Below the pieces are notes generated by a model that was given only the letters and a program-made list of their open reading frames with translations, had not been told where the DNA came from and made no database searches. From assembly GCA_003255025.1 (NCBI GenBank), contig QANY01007306.1:377219-441218 (forward strand): a stretch of 64,000 nt of DNA. The letters are read 5' to 3'. Position 1 is the first letter of the stretch, and every line of letters starts with the position of its first letter. Origin of the DNA: Datisca glomerata (Eukaryota > Streptophyta > Magnoliopsida > Cucurbitales > Datiscaceae). This document shows, in pieces, positions 1 to 11,300 of the stretch. The position numbers were made by a program, and so were the translations under genes.

Positions 1-221
1 TGTAAGCATGTTGAGGAAAGAAAAAGTGTTGATGGCAGTATGTTTTTTGTTTACAGATCAAATCATTTTGTGTGTGAATGATACATGGTAGAGTTCCACA
101 AGCATTGAAAATGCTTTGTTAGTAATTGTAAACATGTTGAGGAAATGAGTTGTAAAAAGATTGATAACGATAATGTTTGTGTTACATCCTCTGGCTCTTC
201 ATTTTTTTTACATGCCAGGTT

Positions 222-300
222 GCTAGACCATGGTCTAGCCATAATATTATGCTAGACCATGGTCTAGCCATAATATTATGCTAGACCGTGTTCTAGCAGT
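222..300. repeat. 29-bp tandem repeat built on an 18-bp perfect palindrome
   Basis: The unit is the perfect palindrome GCTAGACCATGGTCTAGC plus a CATAATATTAT spacer. Copies lie at 222-239 and 251-268, with a degenerate third at 280-297. Related copies occur at 1790-1910, 4935-5090, 14830-15005, 47136-47153 and 47470-47710. Several of these sit beside or inside the DUF1985/Ulp1 element copies, so the repeat is probably part of that element family. That link is inference from position. Confidence 0.85.
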
Positions 301-460
301 GTTATGTTAAAATCAACACTTACTAAACTATGATCTTGAGGAAATATTCTGCTAGACAATGACCAACTAACAAAGTCAGAACAATATGAGGGTCGTAATT
401 ATGACATCTTAGAATCTTATTTTCCCATTCTTGCTAACAAAAATAGTATTATTCCATATT

Positions 461-1738
461 TGTAGGATCGATATGCCACCCATTGATTAAGGAAAATATA
501 AAAAAGAAATATTTTAAAACTTGAAAATTGATTTGCTTGAAATAAATAGTAATTGTTATAAATAAACACTCAAGTAATAACACAATAATCGCGCAATTAA
601 ATAAACTAATTCAAGTAGAGATCGAAGGATTAAGAATGAGACTCAATTTGCTGCGAGTTAAGAAAAATAAATAATATGCGGAAAATTAAAATGTAGAATA
701 ATAAACGTGCGAGAAATTAAATACGGAAAGTAAAATACACGTAAATAAAAAGACTAGGGAAGAGAGTGATTCGACAAACAATATTTTCACGTAATTCAAA
801 AAAATATATCCCTACATCCACGCTTCAAGGATTCCCCATTATTTTTTCCTCCTTACTTCTCAACTGTAAAGACCAAACTTTTACAAACTTTATTGGCTTA
901 TGGAATCAATCAGACATTGTCGATGTAACTCGGTCAAGATTTTGATCTATTGTAAAAGCACTCACTCTCTCAAATAGTAGATCTCTCAATTTTTTGCTCA
1001 CAATATTTTTTAGCTTCTCTATAGAATATTCTGAAATTCTCGCTCAAAATACAAATCTCTATAAAGTATAAAAATTGTACAAAACTCCATCACAGAGGAG
1101 TGGAGAGATATCGAGATGTGTGTTAAAGTTGAAAATAGCATGGGGTATTTATAAGTGTAAGAACATTATAGAAATCGGTTAACTGGTTTTAAAACCGGTT
1201 GGACCGATTCTACATTTAAGGAAAAAATCCTTAAATGTCAAGTCGGTGCACCGGTTGGACTGCTTTGCAATTAAGGATTTTATTCCTTAATTGTATAAAA
1301 CGTTGTACTGATAAAGAGCTCACTGGTGTCTCGGTTTCATATGGATCTTCATGCAAATATTGAGCTAGTTTTGGATGTCGAACTAGAGGCGATTGGGGCC
1401 TTGACATTTTTACACAATTTTGTCCCGCTTTGGTCTACTATGGTCTTGTTCATGGGAGATTCAGTCTAGTTCCCAATTCCTTGCAACGTTTTGAGTTTAG
1501 ATAACTTTGGTTTAGGTCATTTAAAATTTGTTTGATATACTTCATGTTCTTCATAGTACGTTGGATGTATCTTACAATGTACGGTTTTGGTTGTCCTTTG
1601 TTCTTTTTTACATAAACACATAAGATTAAGTGTTTTCAACCTTGTTTTCACTTTATTTAGAGTCTACACACTTAATTAAAATATTAATCCACGTATTATT
1701 TGTCATCATCAAAATTGTCACCTTGACTAGAGTCAACA
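461..1738 (-). mobile_element. Solo LTR, same family as the gag-only copia element at 15710-19332
   Basis: On the + strand the left end reads TGTAGGATCGATATGCC, which matches the reverse complement of the LTR end at 19332. The right end, read on the - strand, starts TGTTGACTCTAG followed by AATTTTGATGATGACAAA, which matches the LTR starts at 15710 and 18181. No coding region adjoins it, so it looks like a solo LTR left by LTR-LTR recombination. The flanking 5-mers (ATATT and ATGTA) do not form a clean target duplication. It interrupts the palindrome-bearing repeat, whose two related parts (about 200-455 and 1770-2450) lie on either side. Confidence 0.65.
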
Positions 1739-1767
1739 ATGTACTTTGATTAAATATTCGCCAACAC

Positions 1768-2455
1768 TTATTTTTTTTGCATGTCAGATCGCTAGACCAC
1801 GGTCTAACCAAAATATTATGTTAGACTATAGTTTAGCAGTCCGGTGTTAAAATTAACACTTTATAAACTGTGGTCTACTCAAAATATTCTGCTAGTCTAT
1901 GGTCTAGCATACTCTAAAATATGATTATTAAACTCCTGATCCGGATCATAGGATGTTAAGATTCTACGATCATATGTAACCCTCACAATCTGATTCATAG
2001 GTAGAATCTTAAATTGAGAGGATCTTACAATCCTATTATATTTTTTTGTCTTGGATTGATATGATCTTACGATCCTACTGCGATCTTACGATTCCACTAA
2101 CCATAATTTTGTAATATATTGATAAGAAAACAACATAAAGTTCATTTAATTTGTTCAATTTTAGGTTTTTATTTATTTAAATTATACTTAGTCAAATAGT
2201 AAAATTTACTGTTGATTAATTAACTATATTCAAGAATTTTAATATGTAGTTTGGTAAATTATGTTTTTCATAATATTACTAGTATATAGTAGCATCTTAC
2301 GATCCACAATTCAATTCGCGAAACTTCTCCATGATCTTAGATAGGATCATGATTCTGATAACCTTACTCCAAAAGAGGCCGAACAACATGATGACTGTAA
2401 TTCTGACATCCCAAAATCTTTATTATTCATGTATTAACAAATATAATATTATCCT
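1768..2455. repeat. Second copy of the palindrome-bearing subterminal repeat, with AT-rich insertion
   Basis: The stretch from 1770 repeats the block near 205-360: a T-run, CATGTCAGATCGCTAGACC, related palindromes, then a match of 2385-2450 to 360-455. Between the matching parts, 1925-2375 holds AT-rich sequence with many GATCTTACGATCC-like motifs, which may be a MITE. Its ends were not resolved. No gene is seen. Confidence 0.5.
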
Positions 2456-2559
2456 AACACTCAACCATCTGAGCATATTCAAATTCTTACAATCTTAAGA
2501 TTCTAATTCTAACAAAGATTCATAATATCTATGTTTCATGATGCATAATATGCAGGTTC

Positions 2560-4880
2560 CAAAATATTAACATTGACTCACATCATATACAAGTAAAGCT
2601 CTCTAAAAACATAATAAACATATTAAAATCTAGAGTCTTCAACGTTACGATGATGTTCAGGAATATCAATCACCATCTTCTCTCGAAGCTTAACCATTCT
2701 ACTTTAAGTACATTTGGATAAGTTTTTACCCGCACAGAACAACTCCATAAACTTCAATACGAATAAGCCACAATGACACCTGAATATACACAATGAAATG
2801 AATGTCAAATCGTGAGATATACTAAGTGATACTAGTTTATCTCATAAACAATGAGGCTTAGCTTCTTACCTAGTTTCTTATTTTGGAAATTTGATGCGTG
2901 TAATCGACCAAGGTTCATTGTTGGGTGTTTTTGGTCCATTCTTTGTAAAAAAACTTATAGTGGTGTAAAAAGATGAGAATAATTGAAGCTATGGGTTTTA
3001 GTTCACTATGATATGTTTTAGAATCCAAGGACTCATAAACATTTTTAGTTTGGGAATCAAGATTCAATGGAAGGGCGATCCAATGATATTGGTTGTAATT
3101 ATATAGCGACCAAATCTTGTTGATATTGGCCCATGCAACATCATATGCAGGTTCCAAACTAAGCACGTAGTCGAAGAGTACATCCTTTTTACCATACTTA
3201 TAAGCTGACGTGTTTTCCTCAATTTTTTTCCCAATACGAATAGAGGTTAGTCCGTAGAAAAATTTCAGAAGTACTAAATAGTCAAAGTATTGCCAAATTA
3301 AATACATAAAAATCATATTATTACAGAAAATAACATATCCAAGACCACCACTTGTGGCGACAAACAATAACGTTTGCCTCTTCAAGATGTGTAAGAATGT
3401 ATCCATATACTACAATATAAAATATCACAATATAAATGTAATACAGAATACGTGACTTATACAATTATATACGTAAATTAAGACATTATACACGCAATAT
3501 CATCAACCCAACTGTTATTGTCCATATGATTTCTAAACAATGCTTTATTGGTAGAATGTATGTGAACATCAATGTTTGAGTCTACATGAGACTCGATCCA
3601 TTCCCATAATCTTCTTTTGATGTCAAAGTTTGCATATGTAAAAGGATCCCATACATGTCAAATGCATTTTCTCCTTTTTCTTTGATCAGGATTTGTATAA
3701 GGAGGATCCAACACTTTAGCCTATTTCTTTTCTCACCTTCCCTAGCCAAGTTCTTTGAGAGGAGTCATAAGCATCTTTATCTCATTGGAGGTGAGATCCT
3801 CCATCATTTTTCAATAATTTTCTTTTTTTCTTCGCCCTTACTTTTTCCTTTCTTTTCTTCTATCTCAACTTCCTGCTCCCCCTACATTTCCTTATGTTTC
3901 TCTTCAGATGAAGACTGCAAGCCACTTTCACTTATGACATGCATAAATATATAAACCTCATGAAATATGTTTAAGAAATACATAAACCTCTAAGAAACTT
4001 ACTTCATTTTCAAAAATGCCTTCATTCAGCTCATCTAACTTAGGGGTTTGGGAAGCGCCCTAGTTTAGTGTCTTTAGACAGTTTGAGCCACTCTTATGGC
4101 ATATATAGAGCTAAAAAGTGGTATGCATTCATAAGCCCAAACCTACATACAAAAAAACTATATAATAATGCATACATATAACAACACATAGACATATCAT
4201 GTCAATTTCTTACCTGGAAAGCATATGGGAATCCAAACAATGAATACTTTCTAGAAACCTTAGTAGCATCCTTTGTTTTTTCTCTCTACAAGGACCGTAG
4301 AGTTACATGGTAACACAGAAAACCTGAAGAAAAGTTGTTAAGTACATTCAATCATCCATTATCTTAAGGTGTCTCATGTCAGCCATTATTTTCTCTTTCA
4401 TAGAAAGCAACACTAATTCTAAGGAGTAAATTAGTGACAGCTTAATCGCATCCATGCTATTTTTAATCTTTCTTTCATCGTATATCTCTTCAAGTTGATC
4501 CTTACTAATTGAGGTGACTTCTGTTGAAATAATTGTTAGATAATCTGACACCCCTTTTCATTACTTTATTATTTAGGATATCATACTCCAACATTCGTAA
4601 AAGACCAATGACGATAAAAAAACTCTAGTTTCAAAATCGCACTCATTTCTCACCAATATTGAACCACATCTCATCTTCATTTGTCCCTCCAACAACGCGT
4701 CTCAAGATTTGATCCACATCAAGAATAAGGTCTGTAGGTCATGTACGTCTCCTTTTGAGAGAGCTTTGATATAATTTTCTCATTACAATCATTTAGCTTC
4801 AATAATATATTTGTCTTAGTTGTTTCAAACTCATCTTTATTTACTTTCATGGTTAAGTCGATATTTGTCATCTCCAAGAG
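2560..4880 (-). pseudogene. DUF1985 + Ulp1-like C48 protease pseudogene of a MULE-type element (copy A)
   Basis: Read on the - strand, this follows the same exon order as the copy at 43.95-46.83 kb. The N-terminal block is at about 4880-4600. A DUF1985-like segment lies at 4551-4348 (DAIKLSLIYSLELVLL then MRHLKIMDD). The block ending in GCATATGCTTTCCAGGTAAG is near 4215, a Lys/Glu-rich linker with YTNPDQRK near 3700, and the protease at 3413-2760. The protease keeps the His (QYHWIALPL), but the expected acidic YDSL motif reads VYESL (Asp to Glu). A Cys remains in RCHCGLFVLKF near 2780, where D of the usual DCG is replaced by H. The 163-residue open frame at 3406-2915 runs through a former intron. 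C48 proteases cleave SUMO-type conjugates. In plants many DUF1985/Ulp1 genes are carried by MULEs of the Kaonashi type. Stops and frameshifts make this a pseudogene. Confidence 0.7.
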
Positions 4881-4934
4881 TTAAAATAATGGCCTTACAT
4901 AATGAATCAAATAGCCGCCAATCTCTTAGAGTAA

Positions 4935-5090
4935 GACAATATGCTAGACCGTGTTTCAGAACTTGCAAACTTGCTAGACTCTGCTGTCAAATTATCTAAT
5001 AATATAGTTATCTAGCAGGTTATATGTTAATTGAAATTGTGCTAGACCTAGTTTTACCACCTGCACACTTGCTAGATCATAGTCTAGCAA
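4935..5090. repeat. Cluster of GCTAGAYC...GTCTAGC palindrome derivatives
   Basis: Degenerate copies of the palindrome unit occur here, the clearest at 5071-5088 (GCTAGATCATAGTCTAGC). The cluster lies just upstream, in gene sense, of the copy A pseudogene. Confidence 0.65.
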
Positions 5091-5194
5091 GTGACAACAT
5101 CCCCCAAATCAACCCAAACATTCTCATATCTCACTTTACATGTTTCAGTATGCATCAATTACACTCACCTGAGTATTCATCAATTTCTATATAA

Positions 5195-5460
5195 ATAATA
5201 CAATACAATATAGTTTTAATCAATTTTAATAGGAAATTGACCAATGTCATGAAAATTTCTCAATAGCAATCCTTTCATATCTAACATCAGCATAAATTCA
5301 TCAATTTCTATAGAAAAAATATAATAGTGATGGAAGTTTCTCAATAGCAATCATTTCACATCAAGAATCAGCATAGTCATGGAAATTTCTCAATAGTAAT
5401 CATTTCATATCCAACATCAACGTATTATTCACCAATTTCTATAGAAACAATACAATATAG
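5195..5460. repeat. Imperfect direct repeats, ATTTCTCAATAGCAATC type
   Basis: Three copies of (A/G)(A/G)TTTCTCAATAGYAATC followed by ATTTCAYATC occur near 5252, 5333 and 5382, alternating with three copies of CAATTTCTATAGAAA-like sequence. The spacing is irregular. No gene is supported between 5100 and 5720. Confidence 0.55.
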
Positions 5461-5724
5461 TCCAACAGCTCAAAATATATGGAGAATTTGACATGCAACA
5501 ATTATGCTAAGTTGTGTGCGTGTGTTTGGGGGGGAATAAACCATCATAATGAGCTGAAGAGTCCAGTCAAGCGAGCCAAAGAGAGTGAGACGACCAATAC
5601 AGAGAGTGAAATGACCAAGAAGGAGTCCCGTGACAGACGACTAAACGACCAAAGACATAGGGTTAACGATCAAGGGGAAAACTTACTAGGTTGAAGCCAA
5701 GAAAATGGTTTCAGTTCAGCGAGT

Positions 5725-6030
5725 AGGGTGTTCACAGTTCAGTTTAGTTGTTTTTTTGGCGAAAAATCTAATCGAACTGAAACCGAACTGTTCATGTCAA
5801 TAGAACCGAACCAAATCGAATCGTGATATGAAATTTTGTTTAAGTGATTTATTGAAAAACAATATAAAATCAAAATTTTGTTTCAGTTCGCTTCGATTTA
5901 ATATGAAATTATATATAAAAAATAATATAAATATAAATTTTTAGTTCGATTTGGTTTGAAAATCACCAAAATATTAAACCGAAACTTCGATTCTCTCATT
6001 TTTTCTGAATCGGGAACCGAACACATACAA
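5725..6030. mobile_element. Probable hAT-like remnant with GTTCGGTT-type subterminal repeats
   Basis: The left end TAGGGTGTTCACAGTTCAG and the right end, whose reverse complement is GTATGTGTTCGGTTCCCG, form imperfect inverted repeats. Between them are many GAACCGAA and TTCGATTTGG motifs, typical of non-autonomous plant hAT elements. There is no transposase frame. An 8-bp target duplication could not be confirmed, so the boundaries are approximate. Confidence 0.45.
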
Positions 6031-6544
6031 AAACCCGATTGAACAAGTCATTTTGGGTTTGGTAAAATAATTTTCACCGCTACCAGTGAGCCGAGGAGAG
6101 TGAGATGACCGACAAGGAGTCTCACGGGTTTTGGGCTAGCAATTTCTCAAGGGTTTTTTGCTAAATTAGACCACTAGACTAACCGTTTTGCAAAAATCAA
6201 CCCTTACATTATTTTTTATTTACCCTGACTCCTGACCCACCTTCCACTAAAAATGTCTTTATGAAGTTACATGTTTACCCTTCGTTTTCTTCCTTCATTT
6301 TCTTCTTCCTTCTTTCTGGAGCATGTATAAGTTTTATTTTCTTCTTAATTTCTAGAAAGCTTGAATTTTCATGGATTTTGGAAATATTTATTTATTTTCT
6401 TTTTTTCTAGAACATTTTTTTGAAGTTTATTTATTTTCTTTTTTCTGGAAAGCTTGAATTTTGGGAAGAAATTTGATGGGTTTTTGCCCATATTTTGAGA
6501 GAGAGAAACCCGTAGAGAGAGAGGATGAGTTTTGTTAATTTTGT

Positions 6545-6810
6545 ACTATATGATGAAGTACGCTGGCGTCGTGTAACTATCGTGTAGACTACATGATGGA
6601 TACACGACGTCGGTGTACGCTCATCACGTAGACTGCACGATGGCTACACGACGCCAGTGTAGCCATTCTGTAGTCTACACTATGGTTACACGACGTTAGT
6701 ATAGCCATCGTATAGTCTACATAATGTTTATACGACGCCAGTGTAAACCACATAATGAGTACACTGACATCGTGTAGTCATCGTGTAGACTACACGATGG
6801 ATACACGAGC
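6545..6810. repeat. 42-bp minisatellite, block 1 (degenerate)
   Basis: The unit is of the form CGTGTAGTCTACACGATGG then TACACGACGCCRGTGTA, with the internal palindrome TGTAGTCTACA. About six diverged copies are present, several with small indels. It is separated from block 2 by 275 bp of ordinary sequence. The preceding 6070-6540 is AT-rich with T-rich runs and no gene. Confidence 0.8.
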
Positions 6811-7084
6811 ATCTTCTGTCAAGAATAATTTTAAAATTAAAGAATAAAATATAGTCTCAAGTATGTGAAAAATTCATTAAAATTTTTTAATGTTTCCGGT
6901 CTAATAAACTTTCGGAGGGCGTAACTTTTGACTTGGATTGAATCACGTGGCCTGTAAAATATCAAATAGAAGATTATTCAGATATCTACACGCGTGACTG
7001 GGTTTACACATCACAACCTAATTTTAAGCCTAGAAAATACTGTTTTAAGCACTTTTGGAGGCCTGAGAGTTATTTTGATCGCAA

Positions 7085-7440
7085 ATTTGCGTACACGATG
7101 ACTACACCATGTCGGTGTATCTATTGTGTAGTCTACACGATAGCTACATGATGCCGGTGTACCCATGGTGTAGTCTATATGATGGTTACACAATGCTGGT
7201 GTAACAATGGTGTAGTCTACACGATACTTGTGTACCCATCGTGTAGTCTACACAATGGTTACACGATGCCAATGTACCCATCGTGTAGCCTCCACGATGG
7301 CTACATGATGTCAGAGTACCCATCGTGTAGCCTACGCGATGACTACAGGATGCTAGTGTATCCATCGTGTAGTCTATACGACGGTACATGATCGCATTGT
7401 ACCAATCGTGTAGTCTACACGATGGCTACACGATTCCAGC
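7085..7440. repeat. 42-bp minisatellite, block 2
   Basis: Eight to nine copies of the same 42-bp unit as block 1 occur here with steadier spacing. For example, successive ACCCATCGTGTAG starts lie 42 bp apart around 7232, 7274 and 7316. Because 42 is a multiple of 3, open frames appear on both strands with a 14-residue period (YPSCSLHDGYMM-like). These are by-products of the repeat, not evidence for a gene. Confidence 0.88.
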
Positions 7441-7764
7441 ATCCAGTTACCTCCCAACACTACTGAAAAATCTGAAGAAAATTATGAAGTAAATTATACA
7501 TAAATTGAAACAATTTTATCATATCTTCAAGCTTGAAACTACTAACTTCCTCTGCCATAAAATTGCATGTTAAAAATATAAGAAATTACTGATAAAAAAA
7601 GAACATCACGTGAATGACACTCCAAAAATGAGCGAGAAAAGGGTTAAAAAATGTGAAACGTCGAAGAAGAACTAGAAGAATGAATTGTTATCTAAAAATG
7701 GGAAAAAAACCCATTCCACATCTAGTTCGAATCTATAAAAATAAGCAAAAACTCATTTCAGACC

Positions 7765-8092
7765 TGCTTTGTGACTTTGAGTGGAATGTGCGCCTATGAT
7801 AGAATACGTCTTGTTTATCTCGACGAAATGGGTGGAATGACTATACCAATTCCAAAAATATTCACGACTTTCATTATCTTATCAATGGCTTCCCTTGCAT
7901 TACCGGGCATGAGCGGTTTTATTGCAGAATTAATAGTATTTTTTGAAATAATTAGTAGTCAAAAATTTCTTTTCATAACAAAAATACTAATTATTTTTAT
8001 AATCGCAAGTGGAATGATATTAACTTGCATTATCTATGTTACGTGAAATATTCTATGGATACAAATTTTTTAATGTTCTAAAATCTTATTTT
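7765..8092 (+). pseudogene. ndhD: Plastid ndhD fragment in nuclear DNA (NUPT)
   Basis: One frame reads [20 protein letters not shown], then [22 protein letters not shown], both characteristic of the C-terminal half of the plastid NADH-plastoquinone oxidoreductase chain 4. After about 8030 an indel shifts the frame, and the match resumes in another frame as [13 protein letters not shown] at 8038-8076. Similarity fades near 8092. In the plastid, NdhD is a proton-pumping membrane subunit of the NDH complex. Here only about 110 codons remain, with many substitutions and no start, so it is a non-functional, fairly old transfer. It ends only about 130 bp before the presumed bystin promoter motifs. 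A copy relayed through the mitochondrial genome is also possible. Confidence 0.85.
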
Positions 8093-8226
8093 TTTTTTCA
8101 TTCGAAAGAAATTAAGGTAAATAAAAATTAGTGTAAGAATTTATTTTAACAAAAATAATTAGTCTTGGGTCTAGTTTAAAAAAAAAAACATTTCTCGAGC
8201 AACAACACGGGGCACAAAATTAGGGC

Positions 8227-8325
8227 TGGGCTGGAACTCAGCTTGCAAGCAATTCGTTACCTACACGAAGCCGACTAAACCCTTTCGCAGAGAAGTGACT
8301 TCTCGTTCGGAGTAGGGTTTAGATT
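8227..8325 (+). promoter_or_regulatory. Bystin core promoter/5' UTR with site II and telo-box motifs
   Basis: TGGGCT at 8227-8232 fits the plant site II element (TGGGCY). AAACCCT at 8277-8283 and TAGGGTTTA at 8313-8321 are telo-box motifs in opposite orientations. This combination is known from promoters of plant ribosomal-protein and ribosome-assembly genes, where TCP and Pur-alpha-type factors act. It fits the function of the gene that starts 70 bp downstream. The transcription start was not located. Confidence 0.55.
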
Positions 8326-8394
8326 GAGCATTGACAAGAGATAATCAGGTTTTTTATTTGTTTGCCAAACCATTCCTGCTGCTGTATTTCATCA

Positions 8395-11300
8395 ATGGCG
8401 AAGAAGAGGGGTCGTGAAAGGCACCAGAATCCGCAACCTTTTCTGGCGGAAGACAATAACTTGGTGACCTCCAAAAAGCGGTCCAAAGAAGCTAAACGCC
8501 CCCAAGAGGAAGATGAGCTTTTTTTGTCAGCGATGAGCTCGAAGATACTGAAAGAAGCTCAACTTCAGCAGAAAGAGGTTGAAGAGGAGAGCGAACCCAA
8601 CAAATATAAAAGCCCATTGGTTGAAGTTTCTGAAGAACTCACTAAGAACGAAGAAGAAGATGACATTGATGATTTTGCTGGATTTTCTGAAACTCAGAGC
8701 CAATTTGGCGATTATGAGGTTTGAATTCTTCTTCTCGTTGATATTGGAAATTTAATGGCTTGGATATTAAATGTTTAGCAGAGCCACATTAACAAATTTC
8801 AGTGAAGAAATTTATAGTCATCAAATTACGTAGATATATTTTCGCATGGAGAATTTTGCAGGTGCATTGAGAAATTCGTATCTTCTCTTTTTACTAAAGA
8901 CACTACTATAAGCTTTATTGTTACCGGACCTCGCCAAAGTAATTCAATCGCAAAATCTTAATAGGTTACTTTTTTGTTCTCAATTACATAGGCATGTGTT
9001 CGTATATACTCAATGAACTTGGAATGGAGGTGATTGGTTTTAATATTTTTCTCTTATCATTTGTTTATCTATAGGAGGAGATTGATGAGGAGGATGAGCG
9101 CTTACTAGAAGCATTCTTCCCAAAGAATGTAGGTCCTCAGCCTACACTTGCAGACCATGTTCTTCAAAGAGTAAAGCAACAAGGTCTGAATTTTTTTCTC
9201 TTTAGGTCATGTAATTTATTCTCAATTTTACCGTGATTTAGGAAGTTTTTGCTATAGCATTATCTGGCACTAAATAACGTGTTTTCCAAATTGCATTTGT
9301 ATTTATCATAATTAATTTCTTTTGCGTGCAGAAACACATGTGCCAAAGTTGGATACCTCTATCATTAACTCTTATAAGCGGTATTTGAACAATCTCATTA
9401 TCTTCCCTTTATAGAGACGTTTTATGTGAAACTATTAAGGTGAATATAAGATTCCATGCAGAATTGGTAGCTATCTTAGTACATACACAACAGGAAGAAT
9501 ACCAACTGCCTTCAAACGCATCCCTTCATTGTCGCTCTGGGAGGAAATTTTGCATTTGACAGGGCCTGAAAGTTGGTCACCTGCTGCCATGTATCAGGCA
9601 ACAAGAATATTCTCTTCCAATTTGGGTGTTAAAAAGGCTGAAAGGTTCTACAAGCTTGTTTTGCTTCCAAGGGTTAGGAAAGATATTCAGAAGAATAAGC
9701 GGTTGCACTTTGCATTGTACCAGTCACTAAAAAAGTCACTTTATAAACCTGCAGCTTTCTTCAAAGGAATATTATTTCCTCTTTGCGAGGTTTGTTATAC
9801 TCAGCAATTTGTTTTTATAATATGCATATTTAATGCCATTTAATTTTCTTTTGAAAATTGTCCCTTAGATTTGCTTTATCCAGCTTGTTTGTACATAGCT
9901 TCTATTCCAATCCAGTCACAATTCACATTTTATTTTGGGTGTCCACAAGTCTTTCTTTTTTGTTTGTTTTTTATTTAATTTACCAGCCCTTCAACCAACT
10001 AAGTTTGATTGATAATAAAGGACTTCATCATTTTTGGAATTATAATTCTCACACGTATGGGATGGTTTAAAATGGAGCTCAACTGAATGCGACAATTGAA
10101 CATAGTCATTGGCTTCCATGGTATAAGTGCAGTAGGTGCAAGTGCTATGTACAGGCCGGCGAGTTCGAGCTTGGAAGTTCTGCAGAATTCGCTTGTTGGA
10201 TGTAAACAAATAGTTAATACTCTGTAATAGTGTAATCCATTAGTTTACATAGTTAAGCTTAATTTTCTATGTTTCATAGATTCCTGATAGTCATTTTTTA
10301 CCCATTCCAAACAAGGACGACTTAATATTTTTATATAAGTGATGCTGCATTGGCTCCTATTCCTTAAATAAGCGTTTCAAGATATTCATTTGATCATTAA
10401 TGTTATTGGTTCCTCTGGTCTAGGATTTGTCATGCCATACTTATGTGTAGTTGTTTGCCAATGTTAGTGAATGTTTAAATGTTTGGAACATGCAATTTGT
10501 CTGATTTATATTGGCTTCGTACTACTGATAAAACGTTCATTTTGGCTTTGTTGAACGAAAGAGCATCCTCTGGTCTAGGATTTATCAAATTCGCTAGTTC
10601 TTCAATATCTTTCTACCAATCTACCGTGTTCATTTACTCATTGTTCTATCATCATTTACTCATTTTTCTATCATTATTTCATTCTTAGCCCTGAATTTAC
10701 CTTCTTCCCATATGTTTTATGGTAATTGAATGACTTTTGTTCTTTTGTTCTTCATCAACAGTCAGGTACATGCAACTTGAGGGAGGCTGTAATCGTAGGG
10801 AGCATTATTCAAAAGGTCACCATTCCTGCACTTCATTCAAGGTATATTTGTTTTGTGTTGTGAACCAGTCTCATTATTGACATTGTAAGAATAAGAATTT
10901 GATCTGAATTGTATCATGGGTCTCTCTTCTCTCTCTACGTAATTATGTATGTATTTTTGAAGTCTTAATCTATGACACGGGATTCATAAAGATGGTTAGA
11001 TGGTATTTTATGGATGTTTTTAAGAAGATGTTGGAATAGTTTGATCCTTTAACTACTAATTTATGTCAGAAGTGAGCTAATAGAAGTTTTTGAATCTTTT
11101 TGTAGTGTCGCATTACTGAAACTTGCAGAGATGGAATATTGTGGCACAACAAGGTATAAGTCATGCACGTTTCTGTATCTAGTTCATGTATAGCTTTGAC
11201 TTCGTAACTCACTAGAGAAGTCACTAGTGGATATTTTTGGCTCTATTCTTAAAGCACAGCCTTGAGATGTTTTTCTCTATGTTTAATTCGTTTTCCTCAA

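Noticed and set aside
3655..3954. 99-residue ORF on the + strand
   Set aside because: It is antisense to the linker of the copy A protease pseudogene, whose complement matches copy B (YTNPDQRK).
7179..7391. Open frames on both strands with 14-residue repeats
   Set aside because: They are produced by the 42-bp minisatellite, whose period is a multiple of three; there is no start context or homology.
10100..10200. Second pol III-like stretch (GAGTTCGAGCTTGG) in bystin intron 4
   Set aside because: Only a weak B-box resemblance and no convincing A box or repeat end.
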